Source of the DNA: GCA-2862585 sp965277895
GTDB taxonomy: Bacteria > Bacteroidota > Bacteroidia > Flavobacteriales > UBA7312
NCBI GenBank assembly: GCA_965277895.1
Contig: CBDIDR010000001.1
Span: 1-64,000 of the forward strand
Direction of reading: 5' to 3'
DNA length: 64,000 bases
Of the stretch, positions 25,540 to 34,474 are shown piece after piece (within the stretch, counting starts at the first letter, position 1; every line of letters begins with the position of its first letter). The notes below the pieces were generated by a model. The model searched no databases, was not told the origin of the DNA, and was given only the letters and a program-made list of their open reading frames with translations. Both the position numbers and the translations under genes were made by a program.

Positions 25540-28422
25540 ATGAATCAATTTTCTGAACGACACATAGGTCCTAACTCAAGCGACCAAGAATCAATGTTAA
25601 ACTCGATAGGAGTTAATACTATTGAGGAACTTATTGAGCAAACTATTCCAAACTCAATCCGACTAAATGAAAAGATGGATTTGCCAGACGCTATGAGTGA
25701 ATCTGAGCTTTTGGACCATATGAAGTCATTGGGTCGAAAAAATAAAAATTACCGCTCGTATATCGGTTTAGGCTATTACAACACCATCTTACCTGGTGTA
25801 ATACAAAGAAATATTCTGGAAAATCCGGGTTGGTACACTGCCTATACACCTTATCAGGCAGAAATTGCACAAGGTAGACTAGAAGCCTTATTGAATTACC
25901 AAACTATGGTCACTGATTTAACGGCTATGGAAATTGCTAACGCTTCTCTATTAGATGAAGGAACTGCAGCTGCCGAGGCTATGCTTATGCTATACAATGC
26001 ACGACCAAGAGAGAAGAAAAAGTCCAACGCAAATGTGTTCTTAGTTTCTAAAGACTGTTTGCCTCAAACAATTGACGTTCTAAAAACCCGCTCCAACCCT
26101 ATTGGCATTGAACTCATTATTTCTGACCATAGTGAATTTGATTTTTCAAGAGAAGATGTTTTTGGCATGCTCGTTCAATACCCTTGTAAACACGGTAACA
26201 TAGAAAACTATAAAGTACTAGCAAAAGACGCAAAAAATAATGAAGTTGGCGTAGCGGTTGCTGCTGACTTATTGAGCCTAACGCTACTAACTCCTCCGGG
26301 CGAATGGGATGCAGACGTTGTCGTTGGAACCACACAACGTTTTGGAATTCCAATGGGCTATGGAGGTCCTCATGCGGCATACTTCGCAACAAAAGAAAAA
26401 TACAAAAGAAATATTCCTGGAAGAATTATTGGAGTTACAATAGATGCTGAAGGAAACAGAGCCCTAAGAATGGCTCTTCAAACTAGAGAGCAACACATTA
26501 AAAGAGAACGTGCGACATCAAATATTTGTACAGCACAAGTTTTACTTTCTGTGATGGCAGGAATGTATGGGGTTTATCACGGACCAAAGCGATTAAAAAA
26601 TATTGCTCGTAAGATTCATCACCTAAGTTGTATTCTATCTGACGGACTTACTGACTTAGGCTACAAGCAGCTTAACAAAAACTATTTCGACACTCTACTA
26701 GTTGATGTTCAAAATGTATCTATGGAGACCTTAAAGGTATTTGCCGAAGATGCCAAGATGAATTTCAATTACATAGACGATAAGCATCTTTCTATTTCCA
26801 TTGATGAAAAAGATAGCCTCAAAAACATAAACGATATTCTAGGTGTTTTTGCAAAAAGCTGTAACCATTCAGACCCAAGTGAATTAATTAACAAGGTCTT
26901 AAACGGCAATTATACCGATGCAAACGCTTTTATCCCCACTGAACTTTACAGAGAAAGTGACTTCCTTCAACACGAAGTTTTCAACTCTTTCCACAGTGAA
27001 ACGGATATGATGCGATACATCAAGCGTCTAGAAAATAAAGACTTAGCACTCAATCATTCCATGATACCATTGGGTTCATGTACTATGAAATTAAATGCTG
27101 CCTCAGAACTCTTCCCTTTAAGTTGGGTTGAATTCAGTAACATTCACCCTTTTGCACCAATCAATCAGGCAAGAGGCTATCATATTATGTTTCACGAATT
27201 AGAAGAGTCTTTGTGTGAAATTACTGGTTTTGCAGGAATGTCCTTACAACCAAATTCAGGGGCTCAAGGTGAATATGCTGGACTAATGGTAATTCGAGCG
27301 TATCATAAAAGCAGAAAAGAATCACACAGAAATATTTGCTTGATTCCTTCATCCGCACACGGCACTAATCCTGCTTCTGCAACAATGGCAGGAATGAAAG
27401 TAGTCGTTACAAAATGTGACGAAATGGGAAATATTGATCTCTTCGATTTAAAAGAGAAAGCTGAAGCTCATAGTGATAATCTAGCAGCCTTGATGATAAC
27501 ATACCCTTCAACTCATGGTGTATTTGAAGAAAGTGTTATGGAAGTTACTGAAATAATACACAAGCATGGTGGTCAAGTATATATGGATGGAGCAAATATG
27601 AATGCACAGGTAGGCTTGACTAATCCAGCAAAAATTGGAGCCGATGTATGCCATCTTAATTTACACAAAACCTTTGCCATTCCTCATGGCGGTGGAGGAC
27701 CTGGAATGGGTCCAATTGGCGTTGTTGAACACCTCAAGCCCTTTTTGCCAAGTAACCCATTGATTCAAACAGGTGGTGAACAAGCTATTACCTCTATTTC
27801 TGCAGCTCCTTGGGGCTCTTCATTGGTGCTATGTATTTCTTATGCCTACATAAAAATGTTAGGTGAGGAAGGCTTAACAAAATCTACAGAAGTAGCTATT
27901 CTAAACGCAAACTATATTAAGGAACAGCTAAAAGAACAGTATACTATTCTTTATTCTAATGAAAAAGGTAGGGTAGCTCATGAAATGATTCTAGACTGTC
28001 GACCATTCAAAGAAATTGGGATAGAAGTTACTGATATCGCAAAACGATTAATGGATTATGGCTTTCATGCACCTACAGTATCATTTCCAGTTGCTGGAAC
28101 ACTTATGGTAGAGCCAACTGAAAGTGAAAGTGTTGAAGAATTAAATCGTTTTATTCTTGCTATGACCTCCATTCGAAATGAAATAAACGCTATAGCAAAC
28201 GGTGATTTTGATGAAAGTGATAATCTACTTAAAAACGCTCCACATACCATCAATTTAATTGCTTCAGATAACTGGACAAAACCCTATTCCAGACAAGCTG
28301 CGGCTTTCCCTACTGAATATGTTTCAAAAAACAAATTTTGGCCTAGCGTAAGTAGAGTTGACGATGCTTATGGCGACAGAAATCTTGTTTGTTCTTGCGT
28401 CTCAATTGAAAATTACGTTTAA
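25540..28422 (+). CDS. gcvP: Glycine dehydrogenase (decarboxylating), P protein
   Basis: 960 residues, the full fused P protein. It decarboxylates glycine with PLP and passes the aminomethyl group to the lipoyl H protein of the glycine cleavage system. It starts FSERHIGPN as the family does; YTPYQAEIAQGRLEAL in the first half and the PLP-lysine site LNLHKTFAIPHGGGGPGMGP (near residue 709) in the second are intact. A GTG at 25501 would add 13 residues but lies before the promoter box. GcvT and GcvH are not in the window. Monocistronic. Confidence 0.97.
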   Translation: MNQFSERHIGPNSSDQESMLNSIGVNTIEELIEQTIPNSIRLNEKMDLPDAMSESELLDHMKSLGRKNKNYRSYIGLGYYNTILPGVIQRNILENPGWYTAYTPYQAEIAQGRLEALLNYQTMVTDLTAMEIANASLLDEGTAAAEAMLMLYNARPREKKKSNANVFLVSKDCLPQTIDVLKTRSNPIGIELIISDHSEFDFSREDVFGMLVQYPCKHGNIENYKVLAKDAKNNEVGVAVAADLLSLTLLTPPGEWDADVVVGTTQRFGIPMGYGGPHAAYFATKEKYKRNIPGRIIGVTIDAEGNRALRMALQTREQHIKRERATSNICTAQVLLSVMAGMYGVYHGPKRLKNIARKIHHLSCILSDGLTDLGYKQLNKNYFDTLLVDVQNVSMETLKVFAEDAKMNFNYIDDKHLSISIDEKDSLKNINDILGVFAKSCNHSDPSELINKVLNGNYTDANAFIPTELYRESDFLQHEVFNSFHSETDMMRYIKRLENKDLALNHSMIPLGSCTMKLNAASELFPLSWVEFSNIHPFAPINQARGYHIMFHELEESLCEITGFAGMSLQPNSGAQGEYAGLMVIRAYHKSRKESHRNICLIPSSAHGTNPASATMAGMKVVVTKCDEMGNIDLFDLKEKAEAHSDNLAALMITYPSTHGVFEESVMEVTEIIHKHGGQVYMDGANMNAQVGLTNPAKIGADVCHLNLHKTFAIPHGGGGPGMGPIGVVEHLKPFLPSNPLIQTGGEQAITSISAAPWGSSLVLCISYAYIKMLGEEGLTKSTEVAILNANYIKEQLKEQYTILYSNEKGRVAHEMILDCRPFKEIGIEVTDIAKRLMDYGFHAPTVSFPVAGTLMVEPTESESVEELNRFILAMTSIRNEINAIANGDFDESDNLLKNAPHTINLIASDNWTKPYSRQAAAFPTEYVSKNKFWPSVSRVDDAYGDRNLVCSCVSIENYV

Positions 28423-28522
28423 TAGACTATAAAATAATAAAAAATACTTGTAAATTAAGTTAGGATTTTTTCTAAAAAGGCTGTAAATTCGCTAACACTT
28501 AACCGAAAATTAACAAGTACAA

Positions 28523-30394
28523 ATGAAAACATTTTATTCAGTATTATGCTCATTTTTGATTGTTGGAAGCGTTTTTGCCCAAGGCGTGAACTCTCAAGAA
28601 TTAAAAATAGCACCAAAAAAAGTTATTGATTCTACTATTCCAAAAGTAATTTCTAACACTCCAGAGCTAAGGTCCGCTTCTGACTGTGACCCAGCTTATT
28701 TTTATTGTGAAAATTTTGAAGACGTAAGCATTCCTAACTTACCTGCCGACATGAGCACTTCAAGTCTTGAAGAAAACTATTACATTCCTGTTGATGGAAA
28801 TAATGTGCAAGTTCAAGGATTTTTTACTGGTACCAGCGAAGACGCAGGTGCGGGTGGCTATTGGACATACCTAGATGAACATACTACATTTGCAATGACA
28901 AATGATGATTCTTGTTTACCAGGAGGAGCTACACCTGGTGAAAATAATAATTGTGATCTTACTCTTGAAATTCTTGAGCTTCCTTCTCTAAACTTTGCCG
29001 AAGGAGATTCAGGAATGTGGTTACAATTTGAGTTTTATCATGACAAAAACTGGGGCGGTGGTGATGCATACGTTGAAATCAGCACTGACGGTGGAGATAA
29101 CTTCTCTGATTTGAGTGGTCCACTTCCAGAAACTCAAGCATGGCAATCCGGCGCTTTCAATCTAAGTGAATACTATGCAGATACAAATGTTGTTATCCGA
29201 TTCACTTGGTCCGACAATGGAAGTTGGGCGAGTGGTCTTGCAATTGATGACATCATAGTTAATCCTCTACCTGAGTATGCTATGAAACTTAACGAACATC
29301 TACAGCTTTTCCCAAGTGCATACTTTGGAGGAACAACTTACCAAACTGTACCGGTAGAACAATCAGCTTCAACGGCTTATAATTTTGCAGGATATGTTAA
29401 AAACATGGGTCTTAATACTTTAGACAGTGCAAGACTATACTCTTCAATTGCTTCTGAAGGATTTAGTTCAGAAAGTTTTGCTGAAAATACAGCTTCATTA
29501 TTAGTGGATTCTTTCTACTGTAATGATGTATTTACAGCTACTGCTAACGGTACTTACGAAGCTGAAATTTATGCTTCTGATGAAAATGGTACTGTGACAG
29601 AAACAAAAACTGTACAATTCAATGTATCTGATTACGAATACGCTAGAGATGACGCTGATTTTACTGGCGGATACAGTGGCGGTTCATATGTAAACAATGA
29701 TGGTACAGAGCAAAGAGGTAACATTTATGACATATACAAAGAAGCAATGGTATATGGTATCAAAGTAAGAATTCACCCAGCAACATCACCTGGCTGTATG
29801 GCTAAAGGTGTTCTGAACATGGTGGATGTAGAAACAGGAGACGTTTCTTACTTAACTGAAACAGCTGAAATGAACGTTGGCTCAATGACTGACGACTGGA
29901 TGAATTTTGTTTTTGATGTGCCAGTTCAATTAATGGCTGGAGATGTTGTATTACCAACAATTTACGCTAATTACGATGCTGTTGACACCTTAGTAATTGC
30001 ACAAACTGGTAACTCTCAACCAGGCGAAACTCTCTTACAAGATATCGATGGTGTGAGTGGCGATCCAGGCGAGTGGTATTATACTACTTCAACAGCTATG
30101 GTAAGATTGAACTTTGACCCAACATTAACTCCTCCAGCATCAGTAAACGAGGAAAACGTAATCAAATTCAATGTTTACCCTAATCCAAACAACGGAATAT
30201 TTAATATCTCTGCTGCATCTAACGAAAAGCAAGAAATTGAAGTTCAAAACGTACTAGGTCAAGTTGTTTATAACCAAGCTTTAAATAATTGTAATACTCA
30301 AATTGACTTATCAAATTACGATAAAGGAGTTTATACTATTTCAGTAACTAATGAAAATGGATTAAGCTCTTCTAAAAAGATAATTATTCAATAA
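28523..30394 (+). CDS. Secreted protein with T9SS C-terminal sorting domain (paralogue 1)
   Basis: 623 residues. A signal peptide (cut after about FAQ, residue 20) leads to an N-terminal beta-sandwich-like region (CENFEDVSIPNLP to LAIDDIIVNP, about 65-250) resembling choice-of-anchor/MAM-type domains. A long middle region (about 255-540) is shared with the next gene. The end is a type A T9SS sorting domain (VYPNPNNGIFNIS to SSKKIIIQ, about 550-623). The T9SS would carry it across the outer membrane and the tail would be removed or used for anchoring. No catalytic motif seen; probably a surface or secreted adhesin-like protein. Confidence 0.85.
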   Translation: MKTFYSVLCSFLIVGSVFAQGVNSQELKIAPKKVIDSTIPKVISNTPELRSASDCDPAYFYCENFEDVSIPNLPADMSTSSLEENYYIPVDGNNVQVQGFFTGTSEDAGAGGYWTYLDEHTTFAMTNDDSCLPGGATPGENNNCDLTLEILELPSLNFAEGDSGMWLQFEFYHDKNWGGGDAYVEISTDGGDNFSDLSGPLPETQAWQSGAFNLSEYYADTNVVIRFTWSDNGSWASGLAIDDIIVNPLPEYAMKLNEHLQLFPSAYFGGTTYQTVPVEQSASTAYNFAGYVKNMGLNTLDSARLYSSIASEGFSSESFAENTASLLVDSFYCNDVFTATANGTYEAEIYASDENGTVTETKTVQFNVSDYEYARDDADFTGGYSGGSYVNNDGTEQRGNIYDIYKEAMVYGIKVRIHPATSPGCMAKGVLNMVDVETGDVSYLTETAEMNVGSMTDDWMNFVFDVPVQLMAGDVVLPTIYANYDAVDTLVIAQTGNSQPGETLLQDIDGVSGDPGEWYYTTSTAMVRLNFDPTLTPPASVNEENVIKFNVYPNPNNGIFNISAASNEKQEIEVQNVLGQVVYNQALNNCNTQIDLSNYDKGVYTISVTNENGLSSSKKIIIQ

Positions 30395-30416
30395 TTATAT
30401 ACTTAACCTTAACAAC

Positions 30417-30447
30417 AAAAAAAGCAGACTAACCTCTGCTTTTTTTA
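30417..30447 (+). terminator. Terminator between the two T9SS cargo genes
   Basis: Stem AAAGCAGA (30421-30428) / TCTGCTTT (30435-30442) with a 6-nt loop; A and T runs extend it on both sides. Confidence 0.85.
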
Positions 30448-30463
30448 ATTAAATCAAATAATT

Positions 30464-32341
30464 ATGAAGCAAATTTTACTGTTTTTTGTAACTACAACAT
30501 TCTGTTTGTCGGCATATTCTCAGCACAAAACAAACAGTATAGTTAACACTCCAAAAAAAATCAACACCTTTAATCAGTTCAAATCTGCGGTCAATACTGT
30601 AGTTGACAGTGCTGATATAATTTGGTATGAGAATTTCAGAGAAGGGCTTGATGGAAATAATAACTCCATAGACCCAACTTGGACAACTCAAGGGCCTGAC
30701 GGTGCAGTTTGGGAATATGATACTGACGGTTCTAATGGCGATTATGCTGGCAATGAACCTTACTTATTAGAATCTGAATCTGCGGATAATGGATGGATGA
30801 TTTTTGATGCAGATGGCTCCAATGCTGGACTGCCAACCGCTGCATACTCAAACCGTAAAGGTTCATTGATATCACCTTACATAGATTTATCAAACGACTC
30901 AAACGTAACGCTGTCATTTGAGCATGCATACAGATGGTGCTGCTCTGGATCTCATGAACTTACCGTCTTTATTAATAATGGTAGCGGTTGGTTAGCTGCC
31001 AACAGTTTTCAAGTGAATGATTTAGGCTCGGTAAATGTTTTATCAGGAACTGTTAACGTTGAAATCATTATTACTGAAATGGCTGCACTGAATGACAGTG
31101 TTCAAATTCGTTTCGACTGGGCTAATGATGCTGAAACTGCTTCACACTATTTTTGGATGATTGATGATGTTAAAATCATCAAAACCCAACCCTATTCGTC
31201 AAATATTTTGACTAGCTATAACAGAGTACCAAGTACGTATTTTGGCGGAACATCTTACAGAGTAATGCCATTTGAGCAAATCTCACAAACTGCTTATTTT
31301 TTCGGTGGAATATTAGAGAATGTAGGATATAACACTATTGATAGTATAAGAATTGATGCCTCTATAAATTCAGAAGGCTTCAATACTGAAAGCTATGGCT
31401 ACACTATTGAGTCTGGTAGTAGAGATACTATGTTTGTAAACGATGGTTTTACGCCTCCAGATACGGGAGTTTACTTTGGGTCTATTACAGGTAAAGACGA
31501 CAATAACTACATAACGACTGATACACTAACGCAAAGGTTCCAAGTTACAGAATATGTTTACGCCAGAGATAATGGCAACAATGTAGTTAACTTTGGAAGG
31601 TTTGGAATTAATGGAGACGGAAATAGACAGTATGGAAATGTTTTTGACATTTACAAAACGTCAACCGCCTATGCCGTTACCCTTAGGTTAAGTGAGCGAA
31701 CTACGGCTACGGCTACAGGAAAAATTGTTATCAATACAATTGACCCAAATACTGGTGAAGTGAGTTATCTCACCGAAACTGAAGTATTAGACTTAGGTTC
31801 ACAAACCGAAGAATGGTTTGATATTGTTTTAGATCCTCCAGTACTTCTGGACGCTGGCCAAGTGGTTCTTCCAACTTTATATGCTGAATACAACAGTACG
31901 GATACAGTATACATTAGTACTTCAGGAAGCAATCCTAATAATGGTGAAAGCCTAGTTCAAGATATTGATGGTATTCAAGAGGGTGTAGACCCTGGAGCTT
32001 GGCTATACACCACCTTCGCCCCTTGCTTAAGACTAAACTTTGATCCAAGTGTTATAGGAATTAATACAAATGTAAATGAGCGAGATAATAATCTGAATTT
32101 TGCAGTTTATCCAAATCCTAACAAAGGCGTATTTAAAGTACATTTTGATATTAAAAATAGAAACAAACTTGTACTAGAAGTAAAAAGCATTTTAGGAAAG
32201 TCTGTTTATAAAGAGGAAATAAATAACTCAGGAATGATTAATAAATCACTTGATTTGAGTTATCTCAGAAAAGGTATTTATTTCATTTCAATAACGGATG
32301 ATTCAAACTCTATTTCCACTAAAAAGATTACTATTCAATAA
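30464..32341 (+). CDS. Secreted protein with T9SS C-terminal sorting domain (paralogue 2)
   Basis: 625 residues. Signal peptide (MKQILLFFVTTTFCLSAYSQ), an N-terminal domain (WYENFREGLDG to FWMIDDVKII, about 55-245) unlike that of the preceding gene except for its end, then the shared middle region: PSTYFGGTSYRVMPFEQ, the EYVYARDNG, YGNVFDIYKTS and GEVSYLTETEVLDLGS stretches, and LVQDIDGIQEGVDPGAWLYTT. A T9SS sorting tail ends it (VYPNPNKGVFKVHF to ISTKKITIQ). Duplicate of the upstream gene with a swapped N-terminal module. Its start is 16 nt beyond the terminator, so it may depend on read-through or a promoter I cannot see. Confidence 0.85.
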   Translation: MKQILLFFVTTTFCLSAYSQHKTNSIVNTPKKINTFNQFKSAVNTVVDSADIIWYENFREGLDGNNNSIDPTWTTQGPDGAVWEYDTDGSNGDYAGNEPYLLESESADNGWMIFDADGSNAGLPTAAYSNRKGSLISPYIDLSNDSNVTLSFEHAYRWCCSGSHELTVFINNGSGWLAANSFQVNDLGSVNVLSGTVNVEIIITEMAALNDSVQIRFDWANDAETASHYFWMIDDVKIIKTQPYSSNILTSYNRVPSTYFGGTSYRVMPFEQISQTAYFFGGILENVGYNTIDSIRIDASINSEGFNTESYGYTIESGSRDTMFVNDGFTPPDTGVYFGSITGKDDNNYITTDTLTQRFQVTEYVYARDNGNNVVNFGRFGINGDGNRQYGNVFDIYKTSTAYAVTLRLSERTTATATGKIVINTIDPNTGEVSYLTETEVLDLGSQTEEWFDIVLDPPVLLDAGQVVLPTLYAEYNSTDTVYISTSGSNPNNGESLVQDIDGIQEGVDPGAWLYTTFAPCLRLNFDPSVIGINTNVNERDNNLNFAVYPNPNKGVFKVHFDIKNRNKLVLEVKSILGKSVYKEEINNSGMINKSLDLSYLRKGIYFISITDDSNSISTKKITIQ

Positions 32342-32451
32342 CCTTTTTAGATTTAGTTTTTAAAAAAACAGGTTTTAAAAAAGGAGTTTATATTGTTGAT
32401 TTATTGGATAATAATTCTGTTGTTCAAACAGGAAAAATAATAATCAAATAA
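32341..32451 (+). pseudogene. Orphan 3' end of a third T9SS sorting domain
   Basis: Right after paralogue 2 stops, another frame reads VFKKTGFKKGVYIVDLLDNN and ends TGKIIIK at TAA 32449-32451. That is the last ~30 residues of a T9SS sorting domain (the GvYiv strand and the KiiiK end), with no start codon and no body. It is best read as what remains of a third tandem copy after deletion. It is not expected to be translated. Confidence 0.75.
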
Positions 32452-32470
32452 TACCAATAAAGTATTAATA

Positions 32471-32500
32471 AAAAAGAGAGGCTTTTCAGCCTCTCTTTTT
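32471..32500. terminator. Strong bidirectional terminator
   Basis: Perfect 12-bp inverted repeat AAAAAGAGAGGC (32471-32482) / GCCTCTCTTTTT (32489-32500) with a 6-nt loop. It serves the plus-strand T9SS remnant side and the convergent mlaF, whose stop codon lies at its edge. Confidence 0.9.
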
Positions 32501-33246
32501 TATTGCTTTAATTTTTTGAAAAGCTGAGAAGCAAAAACAAAGTCATTCAACACAGGGTTGTCAGATGATATTATAGAATCTTTATCCCCTTGCCAAGCTA
32601 ATTTTCCTTTACTAATGAAAGCAATATTATCGCCTATCTCAACAACTGAGTTCATATCATGAGTATTCACAACAGTAGTAATATTATACTCTTGAGTAAT
32701 TTCTTGAATAAGATTATCGATGATAATAGATGTTTGAGGGTCTAAGCCTGAATTTGGCTCATCACAGAATAAATACTTAGGATTCATAGAAATTGCCCTT
32801 GCAATAGCCACACGTTTTATCATACCCCCACTTAACTCTGCTGGAAACAGATTATTTACATTATTTAGATTTACTCTGTTCAGACAAAAGTTAACTCTAT
32901 CACTCTTTTCTTCCTCACTCATGTCAGTAAACATACTCAAAGGAAATGCAATATTTTGTTCTACAGTGAGGTAATCGAATAAGGCACCTCCTTGAAATAA
33001 CATCCCAATTTGTTGCCTTAGCTCTCTCTTATCTTTCTTATCCAAATCGTCAAATGTAGCACCATCGAAAATAATTTTTCCAGAATCAGGAGTATGAAGT
33101 CCAACCATACATTTTATCAATGTCGTTTTACCAGAACCGCTTGCACCAATTACTAAGTTAGTTTTACCTGCTTCAAATGAAAAAGAAACATCTTTTAAAA
33201 CATGTTTATCAGCAAATGACTTATTTATTTTTTCAACTTTTATCAT
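32500..33246 (-). CDS. mlaF: Lipid-transport ABC ATPase MlaF
   Basis: 248 residues. Walker A VIGASGSGKTTLIKCMVGL, signature AELSGGMIKRVAIARA, Walker B YLFCDEPNSGLDPQTS and switch NTHDM; the SGGMxKRVAIARA form is typical of MlaF. With MlaE it drives phospholipid transport between the inner and outer membrane. I chose ATG 33246, which overlaps the mlaE stop as ATGA; a longer frame upstream lies inside mlaE. An MCE-domain gene (mlaD) is not next to it; a terminator follows at once. Confidence 0.92.
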   Translation of the reverse strand: MIKVEKINKSFADKHVLKDVSFSFEAGKTNLVIGASGSGKTTLIKCMVGLHTPDSGKIIFDGATFDDLDKKDKRELRQQIGMLFQGGALFDYLTVEQNIAFPLSMFTDMSEEEKSDRVNFCLNRVNLNNVNNLFPAELSGGMIKRVAIARAISMNPKYLFCDEPNSGLDPQTSIIIDNLIQEITQEYNITTVVNTHDMNSVVEIGDNIAFISKGKLAWQGDKDSIISSDNPVLNDFVFASQLFKKLKQ

Positions 33247-33986
33247 GCTAACATAAGTTGAGTGATGACAAAATTGATAATCAAAATCACAATACAACTG
33301 TATACTACAGCTTTTGTACTTGACTTTCCTACCGCAATGGCTCCCCCAGCGGTATAGTACCCAAAGAATGAGGATACTGAAGAAATAGCAAAAGCAAAAA
33401 ATACTGTTTTTACTAATGCATAAAAAATATAAAAGGGCTGAAACCAATAGAGTAAGCCTTGTAAAAACTCTGCTTTACTAATAATTCCTCCTAATGTTGC
33501 TGCCAAAAAGCCGCCAAACATTCCGATTGCCATACTGATAACTACCAAAATTGGGAAAAATAAAACCGATGCAATTATTTTAGGCTGTATGATGAAAGCC
33601 GAAGAATTTATTCCCATAATTTCAAGGGCATCAATTTGTTCAGAAACACGCATTGTGCCAATTTCAGAGGCAATACTTGAACCTACCTTACCCGCTAAAA
33701 TTAAGGCAATCATAGTTGGCGAAAACTCTAGCACTAGAGACTCTCTTGTTGCGAATCCTATTAAATATTTTGGAATAAAGGGATTGCTTAATTGTAAGCC
33801 AGTCTGTATAGTTACAACTGCACCCATAAACAATGAAATAATAGACACAATGGTTAAAGAGTTTACACCCAATTTCACCATCTCATCTAGAATTCTTCTG
33901 AAGTATACCTTTTTATTTTCAGGTCTGCTAAATACATTTCCCAATAAGGAAAGGTATTTGCCGAACATTTTAAGACCTTGTATCAT
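33243..33986 (-). CDS. mlaE: Lipid-transport ABC permease MlaE
   Basis: 247 residues, about six helices, MlaE/YrbE family. The GAVVTIQTGLQLS region, the EFSPTMIALILAGKVGSSIASEIGTMRVSEQIDALE core loop and PKIIASVLFFPILV are the hallmarks. First of two genes (mlaE-mlaF). A -7 box stands 5 nt before its ATG. It would import or export phospholipid at the inner membrane. Confidence 0.94.
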   Translation of the reverse strand: MIQGLKMFGKYLSLLGNVFSRPENKKVYFRRILDEMVKLGVNSLTIVSIISLFMGAVVTIQTGLQLSNPFIPKYLIGFATRESLVLEFSPTMIALILAGKVGSSIASEIGTMRVSEQIDALEIMGINSSAFIIQPKIIASVLFFPILVVISMAIGMFGGFLAATLGGIISKAEFLQGLLYWFQPFYIFYALVKTVFFAFAISSVSSFFGYYTAGGAIAVGKSSTKAVVYSCIVILIINFVITQLMLA

Positions 33987-33991
33987 ATCTT

Positions 33992-33999
33992 CAAAAATA
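33992..33999 (-). promoter_or_regulatory. -7 box of mlaE, next to the start codon
   Basis: TATTTTTG on the minus strand, 5 nt before the ATG at 33986; predicts a leaderless mlaEF mRNA. Confidence 0.55.
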
Positions 34000-34034
34000 A
34001 TAATATTTATTGCCTCAGTCTTAAAAGCATATAG

Positions 34035-34042
34035 TATTTTTG
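34035..34042 (+). promoter_or_regulatory. -7 box for the small lipoprotein gene and possibly feoAB
   Basis: TATTTTTG, 21 nt before the ATG at 34064, with a TTG 22 nt further upstream (34010-34012). Confidence 0.45.
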
Positions 34043-34063
34043 AAATAAGTATTACATTTAACT

Positions 34064-34204
34064 ATGAATAAAACAAAAAATCTATTTTTCATTCTATTAT
34101 TTTCATGCTTTCTGCTCAGCCTGTCATCCTGTAGTATTTTAAAAGAGGACTGTGATTGTCCAAGCTTTTCGAAGAGCACAAAAACCACGGAAAAACATTC
34201 CTAA
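34064..34204 (+). CDS. Tiny predicted lipoprotein (46 residues)
   Basis: 46 residues: basic start MNKTKN, hydrophobic helix, lipobox LSSC with cysteine 23, then a short mature part with CDCP and a Ser/Thr/Lys-rich end. After cleavage by signal peptidase II only about 24 residues plus the lipid would remain. It begins 22 nt after a -7 box and lies 39 nt before feoA on the same strand. The function is unknown; the CxC pair could bind metal, but this is a guess. Confidence 0.6.
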   Translation: MNKTKNLFFILLFSCFLLSLSSCSILKEDCDCPSFSKSTKTTEKHS

Positions 34205-34243
34205 TATAGTTTTAGATTAATTCTAAATAAGTAAATTAGCAGC

Positions 34244-34471
34244 ATGAAAAACCTAAGTAATTTAAACCCTGGCGAAAAAGCTGTTATAGATTCTTTTTCT
34301 GATAAAGAATTGGCACTAAAACTCATGGAAATGGGCTGTCTTCCAGGTGAACGAATTTGTATTGAGCGTAAAGCGCCATTAGGTGACCCCATAGCTGTTT
34401 CTATTTCAGGCTATCTGTTGAGCATGAGAAAGTCTGAAGCTGAAACTATTTTTGTTAACGAAATTAAATAG
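34244..34471 (+). CDS. feoA: Ferrous iron transport protein A
   Basis: 75 residues, the size of FeoA, an SH3-like cytosolic partner of FeoB. Conserved pattern: L.pGekavI, then LmEMGclPGe, GDPIAVSISGYLLSMRKSEAE. It is followed by feoB after 3 nt. A small lipoprotein lies upstream on the same strand. No Fur box recognised. Confidence 0.92.
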   Translation: MKNLSNLNPGEKAVIDSFSDKELALKLMEMGCLPGERICIERKAPLGDPIAVSISGYLLSMRKSEAETIFVNEIK

Positions 34472-34474
34472 TCG

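Noticed and set aside
28423..28522. Possible terminator or riboswitch between gcvP and the first T9SS gene
   Set aside because: Only AT-rich sequence with a weak TTTTTCTAAAAA pairing and an imperfect -7 box (TAAATTCG); nothing firm enough to list.
33247..33447. 67-residue N-terminal extension of mlaF
   Set aside because: It lies wholly inside mlaE in another frame; ATG 33246 forms the usual ATGA overlap.
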